NCBI RefSeq assembly: GCF_021347895.1
Contig: NC_067116.1
Location: 37,893,639 to 37,957,638, forward strand
DNA length: 64,000 bases
Direction: 5' to 3'
From: Acanthochromis polyacanthus
Lineage: Eukaryota; Chordata; Actinopteri; Pomacentridae
How positions within the stretch are numbered: position 1 is the first letter of the stretch; each line of letters starts with the position of its first letter. The translations under genes and the position numbers were made by a program. The notes under the pieces are model-generated. The model did not search any database and was not told the DNA's origin. It was given only the letters and a program-made list of their open reading frames with translations. Shown piece after piece: positions 55,956-64,000 of this stretch.

Positions 55956-56435
55956 GGAGTTTCTTGCAATTGGGCTTTATTTGTGTTGCAAAAAGCCATA
56001 GAGAGTAATTAAATAGGAAAAGCAATCCTCCATGTGAATGACCGTACTCACCACAGGGGCTTCTGTATGGGCCACATCATTATCCAACTTCAACTAAAAA
56101 CTCCACATTTAAGACTTAATTGAGTTTAAATTCTTAATTAGCTCCACCGCTGGGGGTAATTAAACAAATGGTTTCTTTGAACAAAGAATTTCCATTGGGT
56201 GAACGAGAATGGAGGATCCGTTTGAGTTATTGGAAATGTTCTTGAAAGCTCTGTACGCTATTCCTCTGCTGAGAGATCAAAATACAGGATTATTTGCTTC
56301 CAGTGACGATTTGTTTAGCTCCACTAACTGATTGGTGATTCTTTGAGTGGACGGAATCGACGTTTCTTTCCGCATCCTCTTATCATTCAAGCTTTGCATG
56401 ATATCTCTATGTTCTTAAGTCTCCTCTCTGGTGAC
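55956..56435. promoter_or_regulatory. Candidate conserved non-coding element
   Basis: GCCATAGAGAGTAATTAAAT, CTTAATTGAGTTTAAATTCT, TAATTAGCTCCACCGCTGGG and GGGTAATTAAACAAATGG form a dense set of TAATTA-type cores in complex sequence. This is typical of homeodomain-bound vertebrate enhancers. The call is inferred from texture. Confidence 0.4.
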
Positions 56436-56439
56436 AGCC

Positions 56440-57405
56440 GTGGCTGGAGGCGTTGTGTTTTCAGGTTGTCCCTCTTATTCTCGTGATATCTCAAGAACGC
56501 CTCGAGGGAATTTCTTCAAATCTGGCACCAACTTAAACTCAAGCATGAAGGGAGTAGAATTCAGAAAGGTCACTGTAACCTCACAAAACATGTTTATGGC
56601 AAAAACTTAAGATTTAAGGTGCTAATTATGACAAAATTTCACACAAATGTCTAATAGCATAAAATGTTGAAGTGATGAAATTTTGTATCAAAAAGGATAA
56701 AAAGCTAGCCTAGCCATGCTACACCCATGTTTCTGACGGCACAAGGGTCTAGGGAAGTTCGACAGGGAGGGAGGCGGGCTAAAGGTTGTCTTTCAAATCC
56801 CTCTGCAGCAGTTGGGTAGGTATACAACCAATCAACGCAACGAATAGGCTGACGTAGTTCCTAGAGCACCGGCGGATTGTGGCTAAGTCCCATTAGCTTC
56901 CCAACCAGCGGAGCCGCGGAGCCAACTGGTGTATTAAGGATTTGCCATATCCCGTCGGCATAAGTCCAAATACGTCTTTCTTCTCAATGAAACACTTCAG
57001 TGCCGTCCTTTGTTTATCTTTCAAGTTGAATTTTAGCTTCAAATCTTTAAGGGCTGTGGCCAAAGCCGAGTCGAAAGATAACTGTTTATTGTGCGCCGGT
57101 TGTTTCTGTCAGAATCGTCGCGCCTCTGTCGTCACTTCGTTACGCCCGCCTTCTGACTCTACACTTCATGGTGATTGGTCCGGCCAGTTTTAGGAGAATC
57201 CAGCCTCGAGCCTTATGGAGGGTAACTCGATCCACCCTGGCAGAGAATTAAATTCGTTGCCGTGGGTTGTCTAGCGCGGCTAGGCTAATAAAAAGCAACT
57301 TCACTGTCAAATCATAATAATGCTCTGCAAAAACATTTCTGTTATTCAACACCATTGTGAATATATTTCACATTTGGTCAGACACTGAGTTGGTGACTTT
57401 AACCT
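56440..57405 (+). repeat. Teleost interspersed repeat hosting a MITE
   Basis: The left part (56440-56696) has TATCTCAAGAACGCCTCGAG, GGTCACTGTAACCTCACAAA and ATGACAAAATTTCACACAAA. The right part (57297-57405) has AACTTCACTGTCAAATCATA, TATTTCACATTTGGTCAGAC and GAGTTGGTGACTTTAACCT. These belong to one frequently seen fish repeat, here interrupted at 56706-57287. Confidence 0.65.
56706..57287. mobile_element. 582-bp MITE with 16-bp TIRs and perfect 9-bp target duplication
   Basis: The left end TAGCCTAGCCATGCTA and the right end on the minus strand TAGCCTAGCCGCGCTA are 14/16 identical. ATAAAAAGC occurs directly before (56697-56705) and after (57288-57296). Nine bp is the length typical of Mutator-like elements. 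The interior is CpG-rich for this region (GGAGCCGCGGAGCCAACTGG, AATCGTCGCGCCTCTGTCGT) and contains an 83-codon frame (56942-57193) with no known domain. The intact duplication argues for a fairly recent insertion. Confidence 0.85.
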
Positions 57406-57412
57406 TAAAACT

Positions 57413-58020
57413 AGGGGTGGGAATCTTTGGGCACCTCATGATTTGATAAAAATTACGATTCAGGGGCTATGATTCGATTATAAATCAATTAATTTATGTA
57501 TTTTGTTGAGTGTTGGGATAGCAATGTCGGTGAAATAAAATTACACAATTTTTCTGTATTTAAATCAGCAGATTTACAGATATATTTCAAAATTTGGAAG
57601 AAAAATACAGAAAACAATTCATATTAAAGACATGAAAAATTGTGAGTTATTTTTAAGCTGCTATTTTATAGATTTAACATGTAAAAATTAACATGCCTGT
57701 TTAACTGAAAAAACAGGTTAAAACTGTACATAATGTCACAATTAAATTTTTATAAATGTTAAGTTGTTCTTAAACAGCGTTTGATCACAGGAATTTTATT
57801 GTATTTAAATCACCAAAAGATGCTGTTATTTACCAAATATTTGCCATTATTTGAAAGACAAAATTAAGTATCTGAAAAATGCTGAGTCATGATTTAAGCT
57901 GCTTTTTAAAGAATTTTCCTCTTAGTTAAATTACAGTAAATATCTAGGAAGATCACAAATGAAAAAGTATTATTTGACAGTCTGACAGCAAAAGAAAAAA
58001 CACCAGCAAAAACTATTCTC
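57413..58020. repeat. AT-rich interspersed repeat, probable hAT-type MITE fragment
   Basis: The start, TAGGGGTGGGAATCTTTGGG followed by CACCTCATGATTTGAT and GATTCGATTATAAATC, matches the left end of a common fish repeat (TAGGGATGGGAATC...ACGATTCGATT). The matching right end was not found, and the sequence grades into T-rich DNA. Confidence 0.45.
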
Positions 58021-58369
58021 GCCTGCATTTTCTTCTTTTATTTTTTACTTTCTTTTATTTTTATGAATCTAACTTTGTCCTTTAACAATGTGTGACCACA
58101 AAGCTACTCTGTTTTACTGGAATGGAAATTAGCCAAAAACAATTATTTTACAGATATGAGCCATTATTTTTTTTTTTTACTGGATTTTTTTTTTTAAACA
58201 GTACACTTGATGTCAGATTCTCACCTATTTTTTACTTGTTTTTTCTTTTTCTTTCTTTTTTTTTTTTTTACAGTACATCAGAATCTGGTTTATTGGAAGA
58301 AATTTGACAGTTTTTGTTTCTCTCAATGAATTTCAAAGTCTCCACTAAATACATGATCCGAGTCTGGAG
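58021..58369. other. T-rich low-complexity stretch
   Basis: Several T-runs (58167-58194, 58252-58270) produce Phe-rich frames. No gene is present. Confidence 0.6.
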
Positions 58370-58850
58370 CAGGCATGAACTAACCGTGACGTCACCCATT
58401 GGTTTCAACGCCGAGAAAATGAAGCCCGGATTTTGCTACTTCCTGGTCGCCATTTTGGATTTTTTGGAGCCAGTGACGTAAAAAGAGTCATCAAACAGGC
58501 TGGACCGGAGAGCAACTAGGGGCAGGACCAGTCAATGGAACTGTCAATCAAGTATAGCCACGCCCCCTGGCTCCGCCAACTTTAACGATTTATTTAAAAT
58601 TCAGTATTGATTTATTTTAAGATCGGCCATCTGATCTCTCATTTTGACCATGAAAACTAACGGGGAAAAAATCCTGAGCTGTTGAAAATCAGTCTATCAA
58701 ATTTTATTTTTTTCAAAAATGAATTGGGATCTATGGAGCAAAAGCTTTTTGGAACCAACCCAAGCGGACAGCGGGATATTGCAAGTTTTTGACACAATTT
58801 TGGAGCCAGATGCTACGTCCATCTTTATATACAGTCTATGGTCTGGAGGG
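58370..58850 (+). repeat. Interspersed repeat R3 copy 2
   Basis: It contains CCGTGACGTCACCCATTGG, CTTCCTGGTCGCCATTTTGG, CTGTCAATCAAGTATAGCC, ATCTGATCTCTCATTTTGAC and the right end ATCTTTATATACAGTCTATG. The last is a known outer end in fish repeats, read inversely as CATAGACTGTATATAAAGAT. It shares its middle with 44275-44830. It is non-coding; the 138-codon plus frame at 58789-59205 starts in this end. Confidence 0.6.
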
Positions 58851-59659
58851 ACATGGATGCAAACTGCAACTTGACCGGTTGCCAGAGGCGTACAACTGTG
58901 AGACGGTAATTCGAGTTTATTTATGCAACTGTGCACGGCACATCATTGAGCTGCTCCTAAAATTATGGATGATATCTCTTTCAAGATGGCATTTCAGACA
59001 GCATGTGCTGTTTTGTTTGATGTTGGCAGAGGAAGACAATCAAGGATATTTAAAACCTGGTTTCTCTTGTCTGTTTTCCCTCAAACTGTTTCTTTCATTC
59101 AATTCTCCTAAAACACAAACACATACTGTGCAAACCGTTCCAACACTGCAACGTTCAGAGGAATCAATAAAATGGTATCTGGCATCAAAATATGGAGAAT
59201 TTTAGCTGTCCACATGTATTTGGCTCCTGTCAAAACAGATATGAATTTCGGAATGAATCAGCCGGCAGACAGCATCGCAGACCGTGTCACAACTAATGTT
59301 TGCTTGGAAACACGTCATCCACTGATCTCCGTAACTTGATATGCATCAGAGCTGGAGAAGTTAGAGTGAAGCACACACACAACTAGCCACATCAAACTGC
59401 ATATATACATCCATGATCAAACTCCTGTAACCCAAGCGCTTCAATACATCGCATTTCTAACGGACATCTAAAGTAGTGCCATGCCCTCGCGCAAGATGAA
59501 AGAAGAACACAACTAGGGTGACAGTGTCTGGGCATTGTGTCTGCTGATGCTATGGTTCAATGACAAAATTTCGATGGATTTTGTTGGACATTTTCCATTG
59601 CTTTTCTTACTATATGCATACATTTACATTCATTCACATATTGATCCTTCATATATTAT
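58851..59659. other. No gene recognised
   Basis: The long plus frame ending at 59205 shows no domain. The remainder is AT-rich with no repeat ends. Confidence 0.35.
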
Positions 59660-59920
59660 TTAACCCTCGTGTTGTCCTGCGGGTCAAAATTGACTCGTTT
59701 TAAAGTTTTAAAATGTGGAAAAAAATAGATATTTTCAGAGTGAAACTTCTGTTGTCCACATTTTCAACATTTTAGGGAATTTTTTAAGGAATTATTGGAA
59801 TTTTCTTCCTGAAGGTTATGCAAATTTTCTAAAATTTGGGGAATTTTTTTTGCTGAATTTTTTTCAGACAAGGAAACAATATTTTTTGGAGCCCATAAAT
59901 GAAGACAACAGGAAGGTTAA
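59660..59920 (+). mobile_element. piggyBac-like MITE, intact ends
   Basis: It is bounded by TTAA on both sides. The left end TTAACCCTCGTGTTGTCCTG and the right end on the minus strand TTAACCTTCCTGTTGTCTTC form inverted repeats. The 261-bp interior has GGGTCAAAATTGACTCGTTT and CAGACAAGGAAACAATATTT, shared with the nested copy at 48265-48707. TTAA targets with CCYT ends are the piggyBac signature. There is no transposase, so it is non-autonomous. Confidence 0.8.
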
Positions 59921-60229
59921 CACATAAAAATTTATATGATTTTGGTTCCATCAGCATTGAGTAAAACCCTAAAAACCCCTCAATGTCCTACAATGGCTTA
60001 AATCTAACCACTGCATCCTTTAAAATATGTAGATCTGTGAAGTCCACGTCTTTCTCTGCTTTCACCCCTCCATCATTTGCTGCAGCTCAAGCACACCAGC
60101 TCACCTATGACAATTTAAACACCACAAATCTGCTCTACGCTACGCCATGCTGTATAGTTGTAACACTGGGCTGATTCAGCCATACGAGTTTGAACTGATT
60201 CTGAAGATGTGCAATGAAACTGAAAGTCC
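59921..60229. other. No gene recognised
   Basis: The pyrimidine-rich text (CACGTCTTTCTCTGCTTTCA) may be the far end of the inverted R1 copy that follows. Confidence 0.35.
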
Positions 60230-60460
60230 CATCATGCAAGTTGATCTGATTGGTTCCTTAAGTTTGTTACTTATGAAACCCCGGATGTTTGAATCTGTGT
60301 TTTTAACACTCTCACTGGGACACTGCCATTCCAAAATAGAAATGCTAAACCGTGGTATTGTTGGCATATTTTGCTCATAACAAGTCTTATTTCATATAAA
60401 ACACCATATGGGCATATTAACAAGGTAAAAATTAGATTTTAAAGGCGGCCTTTAACTCAT
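60230..60460 (-). repeat. Dispersed repeat R1, inverted copy
   Basis: On the minus strand AAAGGCCGCCTTTAAAATCT, then the GGGGTTTCATAAGTAACAAA and CTTAAGGAACCAATCAGATC text match R1 at 35930-36045 and the opening of 50519-50820. Confidence 0.5.
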
Positions 60461-60929
60461 CAGAAACTTGCTAAATAGCAGGCCGAGACTATTATTCAAG
60501 AAGGCCAGCTGAAGCACTGGACAATTAAACCTGCTCAAAAATATTAATGCTATTTGCAATATTACTCTCTCAATAGTTTGTGCAAGATCAGCTTCATAAT
60601 ATTATAATATTTCAGTTTCATGTGTAATTTTCATTATGTGTAATATTACTTAACTACTTTAGACTCATCGCCAGTATTACTTCTTTTCTATTCTAGTCTT
60701 GATTCAGCTTACTTATTTTTAGTAATTTATTGTATTGTACTTATATCTTATTGATTTCCTACTAGGCATTGCATTTATTCTCGAGTCATTTTTATTTGAA
60801 AATTTTCTGGCACAAGAGTTTCCTTTAGGATTAATAATGTTCTATCTTATCTTATTAGTGAATGTGGGAACAATGTGTTCCATTAGCCTTGAAGTAGCTT
60901 AGATACAACGAGCAGCTAAAGAGTTCAAT
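60461..60929. other. No gene; LINE-like tail motif at ~60815-60860
   Basis: AGAGTTTCCTTTAGGATTAA then TAATGTTCTATCTTATCTTA resembles the ends of fish LINEs whose tails are TATCTTATCTT repeats. Only the tail is recognisable. Confidence 0.4.
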
Positions 60930-61330
60930 CTCTTGCTGCCAAAACAGCTCTAACCCATTGGGCCATGAACACGAGACCTCTACCGGTGTCCTATGGTGTC
61001 TGGCACCAGGACATTGGCCGTGGATCCTTCCTGAGTGGATCAGGCCTGATCCAGGACAATCTGCACAATATCAAACTGGGATCTCAAGTCAATCTCTTGG
61101 CTCTTTGTCATGTTTAAAGAGCTATTATTAGGCAGTTTTTGCAGTGTAGCATGGAGCATGGTTGTACGTGGGGGAGGCCACTAGCTTTTCCATAGGGTGA
61201 CGTAGGGGTGTTTTTCTGTCTGGAACAATGTTTAAGTGGGCGGCACATGTCGAAGTAGCATCCACATGAATGACAGCACCAGCAGAACCCTGCATTTTTA
61301 TTAGAATAACAATGTTAGTAGCTTCACCTG
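60930..61330 (-). mobile_element. Tc1-like relic D
   Basis: Read on the minus strand the order is: CTGTCATTCATGTGGATGCT, a CACTTAAACATTGTTCCAGA piece, ATGCTACACTGCAAAAACTG (a remnant of the QDNAPCHTAK catalytic block), GGTGCCAGACACCATAGGAC, and AGAGCTGTTTTGGCAGCAAG. This follows the 3' half of a common fish Tc1 transposase gene. Stops and gaps make it non-functional. The same family as relic E at 63029. Confidence 0.65.
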
Positions 61331-62229
61331 TCAGTGGTTTTAGTATTGTGGCTGCTCAGTACATGCTAACTTAGCATGGGTTTAATAATTTATATGATTA
61401 CAGCATCTCTGAAATGTTCTATATGGACTTTATATGAATAATGTAGAAACATGAAATAATTCTGATGATTCAAAGTGGAGTAGGACTGTGGAGCTGTAAG
61501 GGGGTAATTATTATCATTACTACATCCAATTGAGTTTGTTATTTTTTATCAAACATCCCTCAACAGAATTCAATTATTTTTCACATGTTCTGTGTCTTTT
61601 CAAGAGGAAATATTTTATTCATAAAACGCTATTTTATAATTCAAAATGAGAAGTTTTGTGCATGCTGGATGGCTTAAGACGCAATCACAAAGCTTCTAAC
61701 AATCTATTATTTTTTCCCCACCACAACGCGGCTGTGCCACGTGTACATGTAGTGTGAATCAGAGAGAGAGAGAAATAAATGAGCAACAAAGAAAAACCTT
61801 GAGTTTGCTTTGCCATGCTCTCCTTATCCCCTGCTGCTATAGAAATAGACCTGCAGCCCGGTGAACCTCATAACCTCTGAAAGAATCAATAACAAAATGT
61901 GAGTGGACAGACAAGGAAGGATTGTTTCTAAGAATAATGTTGAGAGGAAGCAACTTTGTCAAGTAACTGCGCCTTCTAGACTAGTCCTGAAAGTATTTGT
62001 TTCGTAATTCTTTAGTCAATCAAGAAGAAATGAATAGTCAACAAGTGTGCTCATCAAATAATGTCGTGCAGTCATTCATCGAGAGAAATTATCGAGTAGT
62101 CCCTTGTTCCAGTCTCTCAAATGTCACATGTCAAATGTAATACCTGTAATAGCAAGCTGGATTTATTTCAGTCCTGCACTTAGTGCATACATAACTGTTG
62201 TCCGGATTATTCATCAGCCAAAGCTTGAT
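61331..62229. other. No gene; (GA)n at 61761-61773
   Basis: Ordinary AT-rich sequence with one short GA run. No exon was recognised. Confidence 0.4.
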
Positions 62230-63023
62230 GGGAGAGTGACATTAAAAGCTACTTTTGAAAAAGCTGATATTAAATCTGGACAAAGTTTGAGAGACTCTGA
62301 AGTCAACTGGTAGAAAGTTCTTTGGCCTGATGAAACCAAAATTGAGCTTGCAGGCCATCGGACAAGACACCAAGTCTGGCAGAAACCAAACACTTTAGAT
62401 CACCACAAACACACCATCTTCACCCTGAAGCATGGTGGTGGCAGCATCATGATGTGGGGATGCTTCTTAGCAGTAATCCCTCCAAGGCTTGTAACGCTAG
62501 TGGGTAAAATGAATGTAGCAAAGAACTGGGAAATCCTTGAGGACAACTTGATGCAAGAGAACTGTGTCTAGGGAGAACATCTGCTTTCCAGCAAGACTAT
62601 GACCTGAAGCAAAAGCTATGCAGAAACTGTTTAAAGACAACAGGGGAAATGTTACGGAGTGGGCAAGTGAGAGCCCTGAACTCAATCCATCTCACGATCC
62701 CAGTGCAGCCTGACAGAGCTAGAGCAGTTTTACAAACAAGAGTAAGGTAAAATTGCAGTGTCCAGAAGTGAAAAGCAGAATGAGATGTACCCATTCAGGC
62801 GGAATACTGTAATTGTGGCCACCAGCTACATCTAAAAAATAATGGCTTAAAGCAGGTGAATACTTGTGATCAGTTATTTTACATTTCGTATTTTTAACTA
62901 CTTCATAGAAATCTTTTTGCAAATTCCAGTCAAAAAATCCAAATTAAAATACCCATGATTCCATGTTGAAAAGCAACAAAAGGAAATAAAATTCCAAATG
63001 GGGTAAATACTTAATATTGGCAG
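62230..63023 (+). mobile_element. Tc1-like relic B, 5'-truncated
   Basis: A plus-strand transposase fragment is readable from about 62305: LWPDETKIELAGHR holds the first catalytic Asp, then VWQKPNTLDHHKHTIF and LKHGGGSIMMWGCF, ending at a stop near 62570. Another stop precedes it (TGGTAG at 62309-62314). Later pieces retain LTELEQF-like text. The 3' end, GGTAAATACTTAATATTGGC followed by AG, resembles a Tc1 outer end of the salmonid/cyprinid type. No left terminus was found. Confidence 0.8.
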
Positions 63024-63028
63024 CGTAA

Positions 63029-63194
63029 TATGGATCACCCCTTGACAATGCAAAGTTCTGCAGGGAAGCCTTGGGTCCTGGCATTTATGTGGATGTTACT
63101 GTGACATGCACCATCCAACTAAGCATTGTTCCAGGCCATGCATATACATCCTCACAACACTTTCCAATACCAGCAGCATCCGGTTGAAGAAGTC
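63029..63194 (+). mobile_element. Tc1-like relic E, upstream piece
   Basis: GGCATTTATGTGGATGTTAC, TGACATGCACCATCCAACTA and AGCATTGTTCCAGGCC match the family of relic D in the opposite orientation. It begins directly after relic B, so the two Tc1 relics are head to tail. The downstream piece resumes at about 63870. Confidence 0.6.
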
Positions 63195-63837
63195 AAGATG
63201 AAGATGAAGTCTTGAGGTCATCCATGGTCGTGGAAATGACATCCATCATATCAAATGCCTCCTTCAGGATGGAGCCGGTAATACATTGCAGCATGAGCCT
63301 GCATGGTCTTCTGCCTGTTGAGCCTGATCTCAGAGGTTCTCATTCTTCCGTTGGCAAATCTCAGCTTGTCCAGGTGGGCCACACACTCTTCTCCTGCACC
63401 GGGCTTCAGTGTGTACAGTTTCTCTCCAGGTTTGTGCTCTGAAGCAATTGTAAGAGTGCAGGCTCTGCCAGCCACCAGTTCCAGCAGTGAGTGGGATACA
63501 CCACAAAAACTGCACAAGAACAGCTTGAAGAACACAAACAAAGAGCTCAGGAACTTGAACTGGACTCCAAAAGGCACCACTCCATAACACACATGACTCA
63601 AATTGAGTTTCTCCTGGCTCAGAACGGGCCATTCAAAGGTAACTACACACGACAGTAAGCATGATGAGCCAGCGTACAGTAAGGACAATGAGTCTGTGTT
63701 ACCTTACTTTTAAAAAAAATGCATTTTATTGCTATTTATGATGATTTATTCTTAATTCCGAGCATTTTGGCACTGCTGATTTTCCCTTATCGCTGAGTAA
63801 AATCTCATATGGGGGATGTGCAAAAAAAAAAAAAAAA
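63195..63837 (+). mobile_element. Unidentified insertion ending in A16, splitting a Tc1 relic
   Basis: About 640 bp of non-Tc1 sequence lies between the two parts of relic E and ends in 16 As (63822-63837), as a retroposed sequence would. On the minus strand a 145-codon frame (63251-63688) is open; a second minus frame and a 94-codon plus frame overlap it. The minus products contain plausible-looking segments (EHKPGEKLYTLKPGAGEE, HLDKLRFANGRMRTSEIR; in another frame SILKEAFDMMDVISTTMDDL), but I do not recognise the protein. It may be a retrocopy of a host mRNA fragment or an unknown retroposon. No target duplication was located. Confidence 0.4.
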
Positions 63838-63867
63838 TCACTCTATGCAGGAAAAACCTTGAATGCA

Positions 63868-64000
63868 CTGCAAGCATTCTTTTGCCAGACACCATAGGAA
63901 ACCCCTAGAAGTCCCGGATCCAAGGCCCGGTGAGAGCCGTTTTCATGAGGGGGACCTACACAATACTAGACCGATGGTACAAATGTTGTGGCTGATCAGT
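63868..64000 (+). mobile_element. Tc1-like relic E, 3' piece running off the window
   Basis: GCCAGACACCATAGGAAACC, AGAGCCGTTTTCATGAGGGG, GACCTACACAATACTAGACC and ATGTTGTGGCTGATCAGT are the end of the same fish Tc1 family as relic D (transposase C-terminus and terminal repeat). The terminal inverted repeat is probably cut off by the window edge. Confidence 0.7.

Noticed and set aside
58789..59205. 138-codon plus-strand frame
   Set aside because: It starts in the right end of interspersed repeat R3 and its product shows no domain.

Overview
The window looks like nuclear DNA from a ray-finned (teleost) fish. It is AT-rich and intron- or desert-like. It has (CA)n, (GAT)n and (GA)n microsatellites but no operon structure, ribosome binding sites or dense ORFs. 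It also carries transposon relics typical of teleosts: Tc1-like transposase fossils, an L2/CR1-type LINE with the fish tail ending in GGCGCTACATAAATAAAAC, TTAA-flanked piggyBac-like MITEs, a hAT-type MITE and a tRNA-derived SINE. I found no host protein-coding exon that I can name. The longest open frames (up to 162 codons) show no recognisable domain and lie in repeats, low-complexity tracts or ordinary non-coding DNA.

Layout. 0-9 kb: LINE tail, a local tandem duplication, a hAT MITE (3321-3965) and a TTAA-bounded element (7101-7838). 9-13 kb: low-repeat DNA with blocks that look like conserved non-coding elements, plus another LINE tail. 13.4-18.7 kb: a near complete Tc1-type element with both inverted repeats, an AT-rich repeat, and three short hairpins. 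20-29 kb: the least repeat-burdened part, with several regulatory-looking blocks, especially 25.4-28 kb. 29.2-31.4 kb: about six tandem copies of a ~285 bp unit abutting a CpG-rich segment and a 107-nt pure purine tract. This is the best candidate for a promoter and first exon of a minus-strand gene. 31.5-35.3 kb: more regulatory-looking blocks. 36-48 kb: a SINE, a three-layer nest (unclassified repeat inside a LINE inside a Tc1 relic), a repeated ~0.5-0.9 kb family, a perfect 16-bp palindrome and a ~1.09 kb-offset duplication. 48-49 kb: a CACTG MITE split by a TTAA MITE. 49-56.4 kb: regulatory-looking blocks and a second tandem duplication. 56.4-64 kb: dense repeats, including a MITE with a perfect 9-bp target duplication, and at the end two Tc1 relics head to tail, one of them split by a poly(A)-ended insertion.

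Interpretation. The simplest reading is a large intron or gene desert of a developmentally regulated vertebrate gene, with host function (if any) held in cis-regulatory blocks. The 'conserved element' calls are judgements from composition and texture (low-repeat, AATTA-rich, non-simple sequence); I could not align them to anything. All repeat calls rest on motifs, inverted repeats, target-site duplications or copies visible inside the window. I found no convincing new biological system. The most unusual structure is the tandem array whose unit carries a copy of a 5' splice-site-like boundary.
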